64,000 bases of DNA from Enterococcus ratti (GCF_001886195.1 NZ_JXLB01000010.1:1141-65140), one strand, 5' to 3'; numbered from the stretch's first letter, positions 38,820-50,791 are shown. A program made the numbers and translations. Notes: generated from the sequence alone by a model not told the origin.

Positions 38820-39662
38820 ATGCAAGAAATGAAAACACGTTATACACATAGTCCGGAAGATATTCGGCATTATTCAACCGAACAATTAAGAAAAGAATTT
38901 TTAGTGGAAAAAGTATTTGAAATAGGGAAAATTCATTTGACTTATACACACAATGATCGAATGATCTTTGGCGGAGTTACTCCAACTGAAACAGCGCTGG
39001 AAATCGAGTTAGACAAAGAACTAGGCGTTAATTATTTCTTAGAACGACGGGAAATGGGTGTCATCAATATTGGTGGACCGGGGTTTATCGTCATTGACGG
39101 GCAAAAAGAAGAAATGAAAAAGCAAGATGGCTATTACATTGGTAAAGGAACACGCCATGTGCTCTTTTCCTCTCAAGATGTTAACAATCCAGCAAAGTTT
39201 TATATTAGCTGTGTACCGGCTCATCACAAATATCCTAATGTAAAAATCAGTATCGATCAAGTAAAGCCGATGGAAACTGGTGAAGGGCTGACATTGAACG
39301 AACGAAAAATTTATCAATATATCCATCCAAATGTCTGCGAAAGTTGTCAACTGCAAATGGGGTATACCATTTTAGAGCCGGGCAGTGCTTGGAATACGAT
39401 GCCTTGCCATACACATGAACGTCGGATGGAAGCCTACGTGTACTTTGATTATGCAAATAAAGATACGCGTGTTTTTCATATGATGGGAAAATCAGATGAA
39501 ACCAAGCATTTAGTGGTAAATAACGAACAAGCGGTCATTTCACCAAGCTGGTCAATTCATTCAGGAGTCGGTACAAGTAATTATTCATTCATATGGGCAA
39601 TGTGTGGAGAAAACATTACATATACGGATATGGACATGGTTCAAATGGATCAATTAAAATAA
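38820..39662 (+). CDS. kduI: 5-keto-4-deoxyuronate isomerase
   Basis: A 280-residue cupin-type zinc isomerase that converts 5-keto-4-deoxyuronate, formed from unsaturated galacturonate, to 3-deoxy-D-glycero-2,5-hexodiulosonate. The metal motif is MPCHTHERRMEAYVYFD, with the conserved IGGPGFIVIDGQ and GKGTRHVLFSS upstream. AAAGGAG lies before ATG 38820. It is the first step for the non-rhamnose half of the GH105 product. Confidence 0.96.
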   Translation: MQEMKTRYTHSPEDIRHYSTEQLRKEFLVEKVFEIGKIHLTYTHNDRMIFGGVTPTETALEIELDKELGVNYFLERREMGVINIGGPGFIVIDGQKEEMKKQDGYYIGKGTRHVLFSSQDVNNPAKFYISCVPAHHKYPNVKISIDQVKPMETGEGLTLNERKIYQYIHPNVCESCQLQMGYTILEPGSAWNTMPCHTHERRMEAYVYFDYANKDTRVFHMMGKSDETKHLVVNNEQAVISPSWSIHSGVGTSNYSFIWAMCGENITYTDMDMVQMDQLK

Positions 39663-39681
39663 TCAAAAAGGAGAGCAAAAA

Positions 39682-40485
39682 ATGAATTTTAATATGGAAC
39701 TGTTTCGATTGGACGGAAAAGTTGCTTTAGTAACGGGAGCTGTTTATGGAATTGGCTTTGAAATTGCACGTTCGTTAGCTACAGCAGGAGCGAAAATTAT
39801 TTTTAATAATTTAACTCAAGAATCAGTTGACGAAGGACTGGTACATTATAAAGAAGCTGGAATTGATGCTAAGGGCTATGTTTGTGACGTAACAGATGAA
39901 AATGCGGTACAAGAAATGATTACACAGATTAAAGAAGAAATTGGTTCAGTTGATATTTTAGTCAATAACGCAGGAATCATTAAACGTACTCCTATGATTG
40001 AAATGGATGCAGCTGATTTTCGTCAAGTAATTGATGTTGATTTGACTGCCCCGTTTATTATGTCAAAAGCAGTTGTTCCAGACATGATTAAAAATGGCGG
40101 TGGAAAAATTATTAATATTTGTTCTATGATGAGCGAATTAGGTCGTGAAACTGTAAGTGCCTATGCTGCGGCAAAAGGTGGTTTAAAAATGTTGACCAAA
40201 AATATTGCTTCTGAATATGGTCAATACAATATTCAATGTAATGGGATTGGACCGGGTTATATTGCTACACCGCAAACTGCTCCTTTAAGAGAAACACAAG
40301 TTGATGGAACGAGACATTCCTTTGATCAATTCATTATAGGTCGAACACCAGCCGCACGTTGGGGGGAACCGATTGATTTAGCAGGACCGGCTGTTTTTTT
40401 AGCTTCACCAGCATCTAATTTTGTTAACGGACACATCTTGTATGTAGATGGGGGAATCCTTGCTTATATTGGAAAACAGCCTTAA
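39682..40485 (+). CDS. kduD: 2-dehydro-3-deoxy-D-gluconate 5-dehydrogenase (SDR)
   Basis: A 267-residue classical short-chain dehydrogenase. The cofactor site is VTGAVYGIGFEIARSL, the NNAG motif is LVNNAGIIKRTP, and the catalytic pair is in SAYAAAKGGLKML. It reduces the KduI product to 2-keto-3-deoxygluconate with NADH. The usual G in TGAxxGIG is kept although a Val-Tyr replaces the common small residues. It is last of the operon, with a clear terminator after it. Confidence 0.93.
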   Translation: MNFNMELFRLDGKVALVTGAVYGIGFEIARSLATAGAKIIFNNLTQESVDEGLVHYKEAGIDAKGYVCDVTDENAVQEMITQIKEEIGSVDILVNNAGIIKRTPMIEMDAADFRQVIDVDLTAPFIMSKAVVPDMIKNGGGKIINICSMMSELGRETVSAYAAAKGGLKMLTKNIASEYGQYNIQCNGIGPGYIATPQTAPLRETQVDGTRHSFDQFIIGRTPAARWGEPIDLAGPAVFLASPASNFVNGHILYVDGGILAYIGKQP

Positions 40486-40551
40486 AGTAAGTAGCTTTTT
40501 GATAGATTGCTTTGTTAAATCTAGATGATGTGAATAAATTAGTGCTTTACT

Positions 40552-40602
40552 AAAAGTAGGCTCTCTCCTTAAAAAGAAATTGAGGGGATAGCCTACTTTT
40601 TT
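40552..40602 (+). terminator. terminator of the kdg operon
   Basis: Arms AAAAGTAGGCT / AGCCTACTTTT (40552-40562 with 40590-40600), extended inside with one mismatch, then a T run. Confidence 0.9.
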
Positions 40603-41057
40603 GCTTTGTATCTATAATTAGTTGTTTGTATTGATCTATTATTATAATTTCATTCTAATAAAAGATAGTGTTTTACTATTCTTGACAGGTTTGTTTAAAT
40701 TTACTAAAAAAGGTAGTATCTTTTTAAATGACTTCATCTGCTTGCTAAAATAATCACGCTATTTTACTCTAATTTGCTTTTGAATAGGTGAAGTTTCCTT
40801 TTAATTCTAGTTGGTGGCTGTCGTTAAATAACAGTCACATAGAAATAGACAAAAATAAAATCAAAAAATTCTTAAAAAAAAGTTTTTTTTTTTTTTTAAA
40901 ACGTATTCTTTGTTTTACTTCTTGAATGGTTTTAGTAAAATAAGGTTGACTTGTTTTTTGAACTTCCATGTTAGAAATTCTGTTCATGAGCGCAAATAGT
41001 CCAGAGCGCTTTATTTTTTGCGCAAAAAGTAGTGGAGACAAAAGAAGGAGTTAAATT
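40603..41057. other. intergenic region before the mevalonate genes
   Basis: A 455-base region without a credible gene. A run of eight A followed by fourteen T (about 40873-40897) could fold back. GCGCAAA / TTTGCGC (40990-40996 with 41017-41023) forms a hairpin about 35 bases before the start of mvk. A minus-strand frame here is made of lysine runs from the poly-A and is rejected. Confidence 0.45.
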
Positions 41058-42005
41058 ATGGCAAATTATGGTCAAGGGGAATCAAGTGGTAAGATTATTC
41101 TAATGGGCGAACATGCAGTTGTCTATGGTGAGCCAGCTATTGCTTTTCCCTTTCATGCGGCAAAAGTAGTGGCTTTGTTAAAAGAACTATCTGCTTCGCC
41201 AACGGATCAGGTTTTTTCTTCCTATTATGCGGGAACGTTAACCCGGGCACCCCAGGTATTAAAAAATATTAAACAGTTAGTGCGTAACCTAAAAAAAGAA
41301 TATCAAATAAAAGAGTCGGTTCACTTAACCATTCATAGTACGATACCTGCCGAGCGAGGAATGGGCTCAAGTGCCGCCGTTGCTACTGCGGTTACACGTG
41401 CATTTTATGATTATCTGAACCAACCACTTTCTCGTGAACAGCTATTGACAAATGTTCAAAATTCAGAAAAAATTGCCCATGGGAATCCTAGTGGTATTGA
41501 TGCTGCAGCAACAAGCAGTTTAGAACCTATTTATTTTGTGAAAGGACGTCCTGTTGATTATTTTTCTTTAAATATCGATGCTTTTTTGATTGTTGCTGAT
41601 ACAGGAATCAAAGGACAAACACGTGCAGCAGTCAAAGATGTGGCCCATTTATTTGAAAAAAACCGGCAAAAAGTCGGACAAAAGATTCAACAACTCGGTG
41701 ATTTAACAAGGCAAGCAAAAGAAGCGATTATAGAAAACAATCCCCATCATTTGGCCCAAGCGATGAATGATGCTCAACAAATTTTAAAAATTTTAACTAT
41801 CAGTAATGACTGCCTTGACGCATTGATTGAAACAGCCAGAAATAGCGGTGCATTAGGCGCAAAACTTACTGGCGGCGGACGAGGCGGCTGCATGATTGCT
41901 CTAGCACAAACAAAAATAAAAGCCCAAGAGATTAGCGCGGCACTTTTACAAGCAGGTGCCGCTGCCACTTGGATTCAAGGATTAGGAGTACATACCTATG
42001 TTTAA
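41058..42005 (+). CDS. mvk: mevalonate kinase
   Basis: A 315-residue GHMP kinase that phosphorylates mevalonate. Motifs are KIILMGEHAVVYGEPAIAFP at the N-terminus, the ATP loop AERGMGSSAAVATAVTRAF, and the C-terminal LGAKLTGGGRGGCMIAL. GAAGGAG is well placed before the ATG. It overlaps mvaD by 8 bases. The order mvk-mvaD-mvaK2-fni is the common cocci arrangement. Confidence 0.97.
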   Translation: MANYGQGESSGKIILMGEHAVVYGEPAIAFPFHAAKVVALLKELSASPTDQVFSSYYAGTLTRAPQVLKNIKQLVRNLKKEYQIKESVHLTIHSTIPAERGMGSSAAVATAVTRAFYDYLNQPLSREQLLTNVQNSEKIAHGNPSGIDAAATSSLEPIYFVKGRPVDYFSLNIDAFLIVADTGIKGQTRAAVKDVAHLFEKNRQKVGQKIQQLGDLTRQAKEAIIENNPHHLAQAMNDAQQILKILTISNDCLDALIETARNSGALGAKLTGGGRGGCMIALAQTKIKAQEISAALLQAGAAATWIQGLGVHTYV

Positions 42006-42975
42006 AGGTAAAGCACGAGCGTATACGAATATTGCTCTTATTAAATATTGGGGCAAAAAAAACGAAGCATTAATTCTTCCTATGAACAACAGCTTATCAC
42101 TTACACTTGATGCCTTTTACACTGAAACAGAAGTGATGTTTTCTGATACGTTCATAAAAGATCAATTTTATTTAAATGAACAATTACAAGATGAAAAAAC
42201 TACCAAAAAAATTAGCGCTTTTTTAGATATCGCTCGAAAAAAAGCTAACACAACTAAAAAAGCAAAAGTTATTAGTCAGAATTTTGTTCCTACTGCTGCC
42301 GGATTGGCTTCTTCTGCAAGCGGATTGGCCGCTTTAGCAGGAGCTTGTAACAAAGCTTTGTACTTAGATTTAGATGATCGATCTTTATCAAGGCTGGCAC
42401 GCAGAGGTTCCGGATCCGCTTGTCGCAGTATTTTTAGTGGTTTTGTCGAATGGGAAAAAGGGTATGATGATGAAAGTTCGTATGCCCATCCAATCCCTTC
42501 TGATCACTTTGAAGAAAAATTAGCGATGGTTTTTTTATTACTGAACGACCAAAAAAAAGAGGTTTCAAGTCGTGAAGGTATGCGTCGAACAGTGGAAACT
42601 TCAAGTTTTTATCAAGGATGGATCGATTCTGTTGAAACTGATCTTTGCCAATTAAAACAAGCAATTCAAAGTAAAAATTTTCAGCTTTTAGGTGAAACAA
42701 TGGAACAAAATTGCTTAAAGATGCACGGAACAACATTAGCCGCTCATCCGCCATTTACTTATTGGTCACCTGACAGTTTAAAAGCCATGCAAGCAGTTCA
42801 CCAGTTAAGAAGCAGCGGAATTCCTTGCTATTTTACAATGGATGCCGGTCCAAATGTAAAAGTACTCGTCCAAAAAGAACATTTAGCAACTATTCAAGAA
42901 ACATTTAGTAACTTATTTAGCAGCCAACAAGTAATTTCATCTTTTTCGGGACCGGGAATTATGATTATTGAATAA
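41998..42975 (+). CDS. mvaD: diphosphomevalonate decarboxylase
   Basis: A 325-residue GHMP enzyme forming isopentenyl diphosphate from mevalonate diphosphate. It shows the diagnostic NIALIKYWGKKNEALILPMNNSLSLTLD, the loop PTAAGLASSASGLAALA and a late CYFTMDAGPNVKVL. It overlaps the end of mvk and precedes mvaK2 by 12 bases. Confidence 0.97.
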   Translation: MFKGKARAYTNIALIKYWGKKNEALILPMNNSLSLTLDAFYTETEVMFSDTFIKDQFYLNEQLQDEKTTKKISAFLDIARKKANTTKKAKVISQNFVPTAAGLASSASGLAALAGACNKALYLDLDDRSLSRLARRGSGSACRSIFSGFVEWEKGYDDESSYAHPIPSDHFEEKLAMVFLLLNDQKKEVSSREGMRRTVETSSFYQGWIDSVETDLCQLKQAIQSKNFQLLGETMEQNCLKMHGTTLAAHPPFTYWSPDSLKAMQAVHQLRSSGIPCYFTMDAGPNVKVLVQKEHLATIQETFSNLFSSQQVISSFSGPGIMIIE

Positions 42976-42987
42976 AGGGAGATTTTT

Positions 42988-44085
42988 ATGATTGAAGTAT
43001 CCGCACCGGGAAAACTTTATATTGCTGGAGAATATGCAGTTGTCGAAACTGGACATCCGGCAATTATCGTTGCCGTCGATCAATTTGTTACTGTAACCGT
43101 CGCATCCGCGCGAAAAGTAGGCAGTATTCAATCCGAACAATACAGTGGAATGCCGATTCGTTGGACGCGTCGCAACGGTGAACTAGTCTTAGATATTCGT
43201 GAAAACCCATTTCATTATATTCTGGCAGCTATTCGTTTAACCGAAAAATATGCCCAAGAAAAAAATATTCTTCTGTCTTTTTATGATTTGAAAGTAACAA
43301 GCGAACTAGATAGTTCCAACGGTCGAAAATATGGACTTGGTTCAAGTGGAGCAGTAACGGTCGCAACAGTTAAAGCATTAAATATTTTTTATGCACTAAA
43401 TTTAACGCAGATTGAGATATTCAAAATTGCAGCCTTAGCCAACTTAGCTGTTCAAGATAACGGTTCTTGTGGGGACATTGCAGCCAGTTGTTACGGGAGC
43501 TGGATTGCGTTTTCAACATTTGATCATCAATGGCTGCAAAAACAAGAAAAACAATACCCAATCACCAAATTATTAGAAATGAATTGGCCGGGGTTATCCA
43601 TTGAACTTCTTCCAGCGCCTAAAGACCTTCGTTTACTGATTGGCTGGACAGGTAGTCCTGCTTCTACTTCTGATCTTGTCGATCAAGTCCATCGCTCTCG
43701 GACAGAAAAAATGGCTGCCTACCAAAAATTTTTACAAGACAGCACGTGCTGCGTTCATAAAATGATTCAAGGCTTTAAAGAAAATAACATTAAACTAATT
43801 CAAGCGATGATCAGGCAAAATCGGCAGCTGCTCCATGAACTATCTGCCATTACTGGTGTATTGATTGAAACGCCCGCTTTGAATAAATTATGCAGTTTAG
43901 CCGAAGAATATGAAGGTGCCGCAAAATCTTCTGGAGCAGGCGGTGGTGACTGTGGAATCGTCATCGTGGATCAAAAATCAGGAATCTTGCCTTTAATGAG
44001 TGCTTGGGAACACGCCGAGATTACGCCCTTGCCATTACATGTATACAATGATCAAGAAAGGAAAATGGATGAATCGAAAAGATGA
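42988..44085 (+). CDS. mvaK2: phosphomevalonate kinase
   Basis: A 365-residue GHMP kinase. The N-terminus is SAPGKLYIAGEYAVVETGHPAII, the ATP loop is KYGLGSSGAVTVATVKAL, and the C-terminal motif is AKSSGAGGGDCGIVIV. It makes mevalonate diphosphate for MvaD. AGGGAG precedes the ATG; it overlaps the fni start by 17 bases. Confidence 0.96.
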   Translation: MIEVSAPGKLYIAGEYAVVETGHPAIIVAVDQFVTVTVASARKVGSIQSEQYSGMPIRWTRRNGELVLDIRENPFHYILAAIRLTEKYAQEKNILLSFYDLKVTSELDSSNGRKYGLGSSGAVTVATVKALNIFYALNLTQIEIFKIAALANLAVQDNGSCGDIAASCYGSWIAFSTFDHQWLQKQEKQYPITKLLEMNWPGLSIELLPAPKDLRLLIGWTGSPASTSDLVDQVHRSRTEKMAAYQKFLQDSTCCVHKMIQGFKENNIKLIQAMIRQNRQLLHELSAITGVLIETPALNKLCSLAEEYEGAAKSSGAGGGDCGIVIVDQKSGILPLMSAWEHAEITPLPLHVYNDQERKMDESKR

Positions 44086-45112
44086 ACATGTCTCATTAGC
44101 CAAAGCTTTTTACGACAAGCAAAACAATGAATTTGATACAGTTCGCCTCGTTCATAACCCGCTACCTCAAACTGCTGTAGCGAAGGTTGAACTTCAAACA
44201 GCAGTTGCAGGTTTAACATTAAAATGCCCCTTCTATATTAATGCTATAACTGGCGGAAGTGAAAAAACGAAAAAAATTAACCATGATTTAGCTGTGATTG
44301 CCAAAGAAACAGATTTGATGATTGCAACCGGTTCGGTAAGTGCGGCGTTAAAAGATCCTTTTTTAGCTGATACATATACAATCATGCGAGAGGTCTATCC
44401 AGAAGGAATAATTCTTGCCAACATCGGTGCCGGTGCATCACTTATGCAAGCACAAGAAGCCGTCAATCTTTTTCATGCAGATGCTCTGCAAATTCATCTC
44501 AACGCTCCACAAGAGCTAGTAATGCCTGAAGGCGATCGGGATTTTTCAAATTGGAAAGAGTTAATCAAAGAAATCAATCATGGCATTTCGATTCCTTTAA
44601 TCGTTAAAGAAGTTGGCTTCGGTATGACGAGAGAAGCTATTGATGAATTGGCAGAATTAGGCGTTCGCACAGTAGACATTAGTGGCCGAGGTGGAACAAG
44701 CTTCACACAAATTGAAAATGCTCGTCGCATTAAAAGAGAGTTTGATTATCTTACAGATTGGGGACAATCTACTGTGACTTCTCTTTTAGAAGCCGATGAA
44801 GCCCAACATCAAGTAGAAGTTCTTGCTTCGGGTGGCATTCGACATGCTTTTGATATTTTCAAAGCACTCTGTCTCGGTGCAAAAGCAGTAGGCGTTTCAG
44901 GAACCATTTTAACTAGCCTAATGAATCATGGTGTGGAGAAAACCATTCAGTTAATCAAGCAATGGCAAGCAGAACTTCAACTGCTTTTCACCATGGTGGG
45001 AGCCCAAACCGTTCAAGACTTGCAGCATCAACCACTGATTTTTTCTGGTGCCACCAAAGAATGGTGTGAAGCAAGAGGAATTTCACTAACCAAATATGGA
45101 AAACGCCAGTAG
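44069..45112 (+). CDS. fni: isopentenyl-diphosphate delta-isomerase, type II (FMN-dependent)
   Basis: A 347-residue TIM-barrel flavoenzyme that interconverts isopentenyl and dimethylallyl diphosphate. It starts MNRKDEHVSLAKAFY and shows INAITGGSEKTKKIN, HLNAPQELVMPEGDRDF, VKEVGFGMTREA, DISGRGGTSFTQIEN and VLASGGIRHAFDIFKAL. ATG 44069 has AAAGGA inside the end of mvaK2; longer frames upstream lack a site. It completes the pathway from mevalonate. Confidence 0.95.
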   Translation: MNRKDEHVSLAKAFYDKQNNEFDTVRLVHNPLPQTAVAKVELQTAVAGLTLKCPFYINAITGGSEKTKKINHDLAVIAKETDLMIATGSVSAALKDPFLADTYTIMREVYPEGIILANIGAGASLMQAQEAVNLFHADALQIHLNAPQELVMPEGDRDFSNWKELIKEINHGISIPLIVKEVGFGMTREAIDELAELGVRTVDISGRGGTSFTQIENARRIKREFDYLTDWGQSTVTSLLEADEAQHQVEVLASGGIRHAFDIFKALCLGAKAVGVSGTILTSLMNHGVEKTIQLIKQWQAELQLLFTMVGAQTVQDLQHQPLIFSGATKEWCEARGISLTKYGKRQ

Positions 45113-45234
45113 ATTTTAAGAACGTAAAAAAATCGCTAAAAAGAAAAGTTTATAAAGATAGAAAAAATGAGGACACAACAGAAGTGTTTAATTCCGAAAG
45201 AATTGTTTCTGTTTTCGCTATTTATCTGTGTTTA

Positions 45235-45278
45235 GAGCGTGAAGTAAAAGTATTCTTTACTTCACGCTCATTTTCTTT
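45235..45278. terminator. bidirectional terminator between fni and the LPMO gene
   Basis: A 14-bp stem (arm GAGCGTGAAGTAAA, 45235-45248 with 45256-45269) with T-rich sequence on the plus strand and A-rich sequence to the left. Confidence 0.8.
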
Positions 45279-45308
45279 TTTGAAGAGAAAAATATCGGTA
45301 CAGGTGGA

Positions 45309-46679
45309 TTAGCTAATCAGACGAAACAAGATCGGTGCTTGATCTGGTGCCCAAGTAGAGTCACCGTAGTTCACGTGAGTCTGAAGAGTGATATAGCGCT
45401 TGCCTTTGTAAATGACCTCTTTGTTAGTCGTATATAGCTGGGGATTTGAAAAACTTCCTAACACCCATTGTCTTCCTTCAATCTCAGGAACCTCTTCTTC
45501 TTTTTTAGCTGTAGTAATTTTTAGTGCATTGCTTGAATCAGAGCTTTCATTAGAATTGCTAATAGCTTTAACGGTATATGTATAGGTTGTATTAGCAGCC
45601 AACTCGCTATCATTGTAGACCGTGGTTGAAGTAGAACCAATTCTTTTTCCATCGCGATAAATCTCATACCGTTTAATTCCTTGAGTATGAGAAGATTCTC
45701 CCCACATTAAAGAGACACTATTACTTGTTGTTTCCATCGCATGAAGATGCTTAGGAGCCGTTGGTTTTTCTTCACTGCTTTGAGCAACTGTAGTCACTGA
45801 AATGGCTGTTTTCTTTGAGGTCAAGTCGCCTTGACCCACTGCTTCGATTTCATAGAGGTAAGTTGTTTTTTCTTTTAAATTAGTATCTACAAACTCAGCG
45901 TTAACAGAATTTCCTATCAATAAACCATTACGATAAATATTATAAGAAATTGTATTACTCTGCCCATTCCACATCAATGTAACCGATTTGGAAGTCACGT
46001 TCGTTGCACGGACGTTTTTGGGAGCCGACGGAGCCGTTGGAATGGCTGCCTCACCTTTTACATTTACATCAATTACATTGTAAAAAGCATTCGGCGTGTC
46101 TGCGACATCCCAGACAGCTAAAACTATATGATAACCTAACCGATTTTTTGGAATGTTAATGGTATGACTTAAATTGGTATCTGCATCAGAACCATCGTGT
46201 TTAATTGTACCAATTAGTTCCAAATCATCACGATCTAATGGATCGTTTGGATCCCAACCGGGTTTTGTCATATAGTAATGCCATTTAGAAGTTGAATGAG
46301 CTGCGGTATAAAGCCAAGTGAAATTCATAGGCCCTTGATTGATCGTTTGCTTTGTCCAACGATCTGATGTTTGCTTATCAAGAACTAAATCGCCAATTTG
46401 ACCAAATCCACCTTCAGCAGAAGCAATATGTCCATCCGCTGGTCCAGCATCTGGGAACCCTTTTTTCGCTTCTAAGGATTGTGGATTATTGATAACGCCT
46501 CCATATTTATCAAAAGCGATTCCATAACTCAGCATATCTTTTTCCAGCGCTCCTTGATACCCGCGGCTAGGTGGAGACTCTACATAACCATGAGCAGCTA
46601 CTTGTTCTTCTCCCATCATCAAACAAACTCCTAATAAAGCACTTGAACAAAGTAATAAGGCAAATCTATTTTTTTTCAT
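45309..46679 (-). CDS. secreted lytic polysaccharide monooxygenase (AA10) with two FnIII domains and a CBM5/12
   Basis: A 456-residue secreted protein. The signal peptide ends VAA-HGYVESPPSR, so His30 becomes the N-terminal copper ligand. The second ligand is in WLYTAAHSTSKWHYYMTKPGW. The AA10 domain runs to about 205, then two fibronectin III domains (APKNVRATNVTSKSVTLMW and APKHLHAMETTSNSVSLMW) and a C-terminal chitin-binding module (YKGKRYITLQTHVNYGDSTWAPDQAP). It should oxidatively cleave crystalline chitin outside the cell. In an insect-associated host the target could be the peritrophic matrix; that is inference. It is a single gene on the minus strand. Confidence 0.95.
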   Translation of the reverse strand: MKKNRFALLLCSSALLGVCLMMGEEQVAAHGYVESPPSRGYQGALEKDMLSYGIAFDKYGGVINNPQSLEAKKGFPDAGPADGHIASAEGGFGQIGDLVLDKQTSDRWTKQTINQGPMNFTWLYTAAHSTSKWHYYMTKPGWDPNDPLDRDDLELIGTIKHDGSDADTNLSHTINIPKNRLGYHIVLAVWDVADTPNAFYNVIDVNVKGEAAIPTAPSAPKNVRATNVTSKSVTLMWNGQSNTISYNIYRNGLLIGNSVNAEFVDTNLKEKTTYLYEIEAVGQGDLTSKKTAISVTTVAQSSEEKPTAPKHLHAMETTSNSVSLMWGESSHTQGIKRYEIYRDGKRIGSTSTTVYNDSELAANTTYTYTVKAISNSNESSDSSNALKITTAKKEEEVPEIEGRQWVLGSFSNPQLYTTNKEVIYKGKRYITLQTHVNYGDSTWAPDQAPILFRLIS

Positions 46680-47059
46680 TGTTTTCCTCCCTTATATTAA
46701 AATAGTTATATAATAAAATAATTATAAAATAAAAATAATTATTATATTATATATATTTAGGATAACATAATTAAAAAAGGAATTCCAATCAATCTGTATA
46801 ATTATTTGGGAAAGAAATGAAAAAATTCAAAAATAAAATGAATATTACTTATATTAGGAGATTAATATATAGAGGCTGTTAATAAAAATATTTATTTTAA
46901 TTAAGAAGAAAAATAAGCTATCTAAAAATGGGGTTTGAAAAAAGGAAAGAACAAAAATTAAAAATAAATGATAAAATATTTTTGTCTATTTATTTAATAA
47001 CAATTATATATAGAATGCAAAAAGAGAGGGAAAGAATGATTGACAGAATAGGAAAGCTG
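46680..47059. other. AT-rich divergent region between the LPMO gene and the infC leader
   Basis: Very AT-rich, with TATA-like repeats near 46700-46760 that may hold the LPMO promoter. No gene was seen. Confidence 0.4.
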
Positions 47060-47069
47060 TGTTAGACTT

Positions 47070-47246
47070 TTGAAGTTGAGAAATAAAAGCAGAAGCACCC
47101 GCTTCTCGCCTTAGCTGACAAGGTCGCTGGGCTGGATAGTTTCACTGGTTCTTTTAGGTGAATTATGTGCGGGTTCTATAAGAGAACTCGTTTTTTTATT
47201 ACCGTTCTTCGGTAAGCTTTTCTTTCTCTCATAATATTTGGAGGTG
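47070..47246 (+). ncRNA. L20-type leader RNA of the infC operon
   Basis: A GC-richer, paired stretch (GAAGCACCCGCTTCTCGCC..., then a hairpin GCGGGTTCT / AGAACTCGT at about 47169-47191 followed by seven T) precedes infC-rpmI-rplT. Bacillus-type leaders of this operon bind ribosomal protein L20 and terminate early. The terminator hairpin supports this; the remaining fold was not worked out. Confidence 0.7.
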
Positions 47247-47247
47247 A

Positions 47248-47772
47248 ATGACCATAGCAAAGGATATGATGGTTAACGACGGCATTCGTGCACGTGAGTT
47301 ACGATTGATCGGTTCAGATGGTGAACAACTAGGAGTGAAGTCAAAAACAGAAGCATTAAGGATTGCCGAACAAGCAAATTTAGATCTTGTGTTAGTTGCT
47401 CCAAGTGCGAAACCACCAGTTGCGCGAATCATGGACTACGGAAAATACCGTTTCGAGCAACAAAAGAAAGACCGCGAGGCGCGTAAAAAACAAAAAGTGA
47501 TCAATGTAAAAGAAGTACGTTTGAGTCCAACAATTGACGTAAATGACTTCAATACAAAACTTCGTAATGCACGTAAATTTTTAGAAAAAGGCGATAAAGT
47601 AAAAGCTTCTATCCGCTTTAAAGGCCGTGCCATTACCCATAAAGAAATTGGTCAAAAAGTCTTAGATCGCTTAGCAGAAGAAACTGCTGATGTTGCAACA
47701 GTGGAACAAAAAGCGAAAATGGATGGACGCAGCATGTTCTTGACGCTGGCACCGAAAAACGACAGTAAGTAA
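47248..47772 (+). CDS. infC: translation initiation factor IF-3
   Basis: A 174-residue factor that prevents premature joining of the ribosomal subunits and checks the start codon. The N-domain ([23 protein letters not shown]) and C-domain ([47 protein letters not shown]) are both complete. GGAGG is only 3 bases before ATG 47248 but 9 bases before an in-frame ATA at 47254. Bacillus infC begins with AUU, so a non-standard start is worth keeping in mind. Confidence 0.96.
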   Translation: MTIAKDMMVNDGIRARELRLIGSDGEQLGVKSKTEALRIAEQANLDLVLVAPSAKPPVARIMDYGKYRFEQQKKDREARKKQKVINVKEVRLSPTIDVNDFNTKLRNARKFLEKGDKVKASIRFKGRAITHKEIGQKVLDRLAEETADVATVEQKAKMDGRSMFLTLAPKNDSK

Positions 47773-47843
47773 TTTGAATGACGAACAGGCTGTGAAACAG
47801 CCGAGTGTCGGATAACGAAAGATTTTGAGGAGGAAATATAGTC

Positions 47844-48044
47844 ATGCCAAAACAAAAAACACACCGCGGATCAGCAAAACGTTTCAAACGTACTGGTAAA
47901 GGCGGGTTAAAACGTTTTCGTGCGTTTACAAGTCACCGTTTCCACGGTAAAACAAAAAAACAACGCCGTCAATTGCGTAAAGCAAGCATCGTTTCTAGCG
48001 GTGATTTCAAACGTATTCGTCAACAACTAGCAAAAATGAAATAA
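47844..48044 (+). CDS. rpmI: 50S ribosomal protein L35
   Basis: A 66-residue basic protein with the L35 pattern [20 protein letters not shown] and a late [22 protein letters not shown] precedes the ATG. It lies between infC and rplT as in nearly all Firmicutes. Confidence 0.98.
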   Translation: MPKQKTHRGSAKRFKRTGKGGLKRFRAFTSHRFHGKTKKQRRQLRKASIVSSGDFKRIRQQLAKMK

Positions 48045-48097
48045 ATAATACAAATGAACGAAATTTGAAGAGTTATTTTTATTAGGAGGAATTATAC

Positions 48098-48457
48098 ATG
48101 GCACGTGTTAAAGGTGGAACAGTCACTCGTAAACGTCGTAAAAGAATGCTAAAATTAGCAAAAGGTTACTATGGTTCAAAACACACTTTATTTAAAACAG
48201 CAAAAGAACAGGTAATGAATTCATACAACTACGCATACCGCGATCGTCGTCAAAAGAAACGCGATTTCCGCAAATTGTGGATTGCTCGTATCAATGCAGC
48301 GGCTCGTATGAATGGCTTAAGCTACTCAAAATTGATGCACGGCTTGAAATTAGCTGAAATCGACATCAACCGCAAAATGTTAGCTGACTTGGCTGTAAAC
48401 GATGCAACAGCATTTACTGCATTAGCTGACCAAGCAAAAGACGCTTTGACTAAATGA
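48098..48457 (+). CDS. rplT: 50S ribosomal protein L20
   Basis: A 119-residue basic protein: [29 protein letters not shown], then [26 protein letters not shown] and [27 protein letters not shown]. Besides its place in the large subunit it represses this operon through the leader in Bacillus. AGGAGG precedes the ATG. Confidence 0.98.
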   Translation: MARVKGGTVTRKRRKRMLKLAKGYYGSKHTLFKTAKEQVMNSYNYAYRDRRQKKRDFRKLWIARINAAARMNGLSYSKLMHGLKLAEIDINRKMLADLAVNDATAFTALADQAKDALTK

Positions 48458-48485
48458 TCAAAAAACGTTATCGTTTCAACGTATA

Positions 48486-48512
48486 CCTCGCCTTCATTGA
48501 GCGGGGTTTTTC
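48486..48512 (+). terminator. terminator of the infC operon
   Basis: A GC-rich stem CCTCGC / GCGGGG (48486-48491 with 48501-48506, one G-U pair) followed by TTTTT. Confidence 0.85.

Positions 48513-50791
<2,279 letters not shown>

Noticed and set aside
40835-41041. A 68-codon minus-strand frame before mvk
   Set aside because: Its lysine and phenylalanine runs come from poly-A and poly-T, it begins with TTG and lacks a ribosome site.
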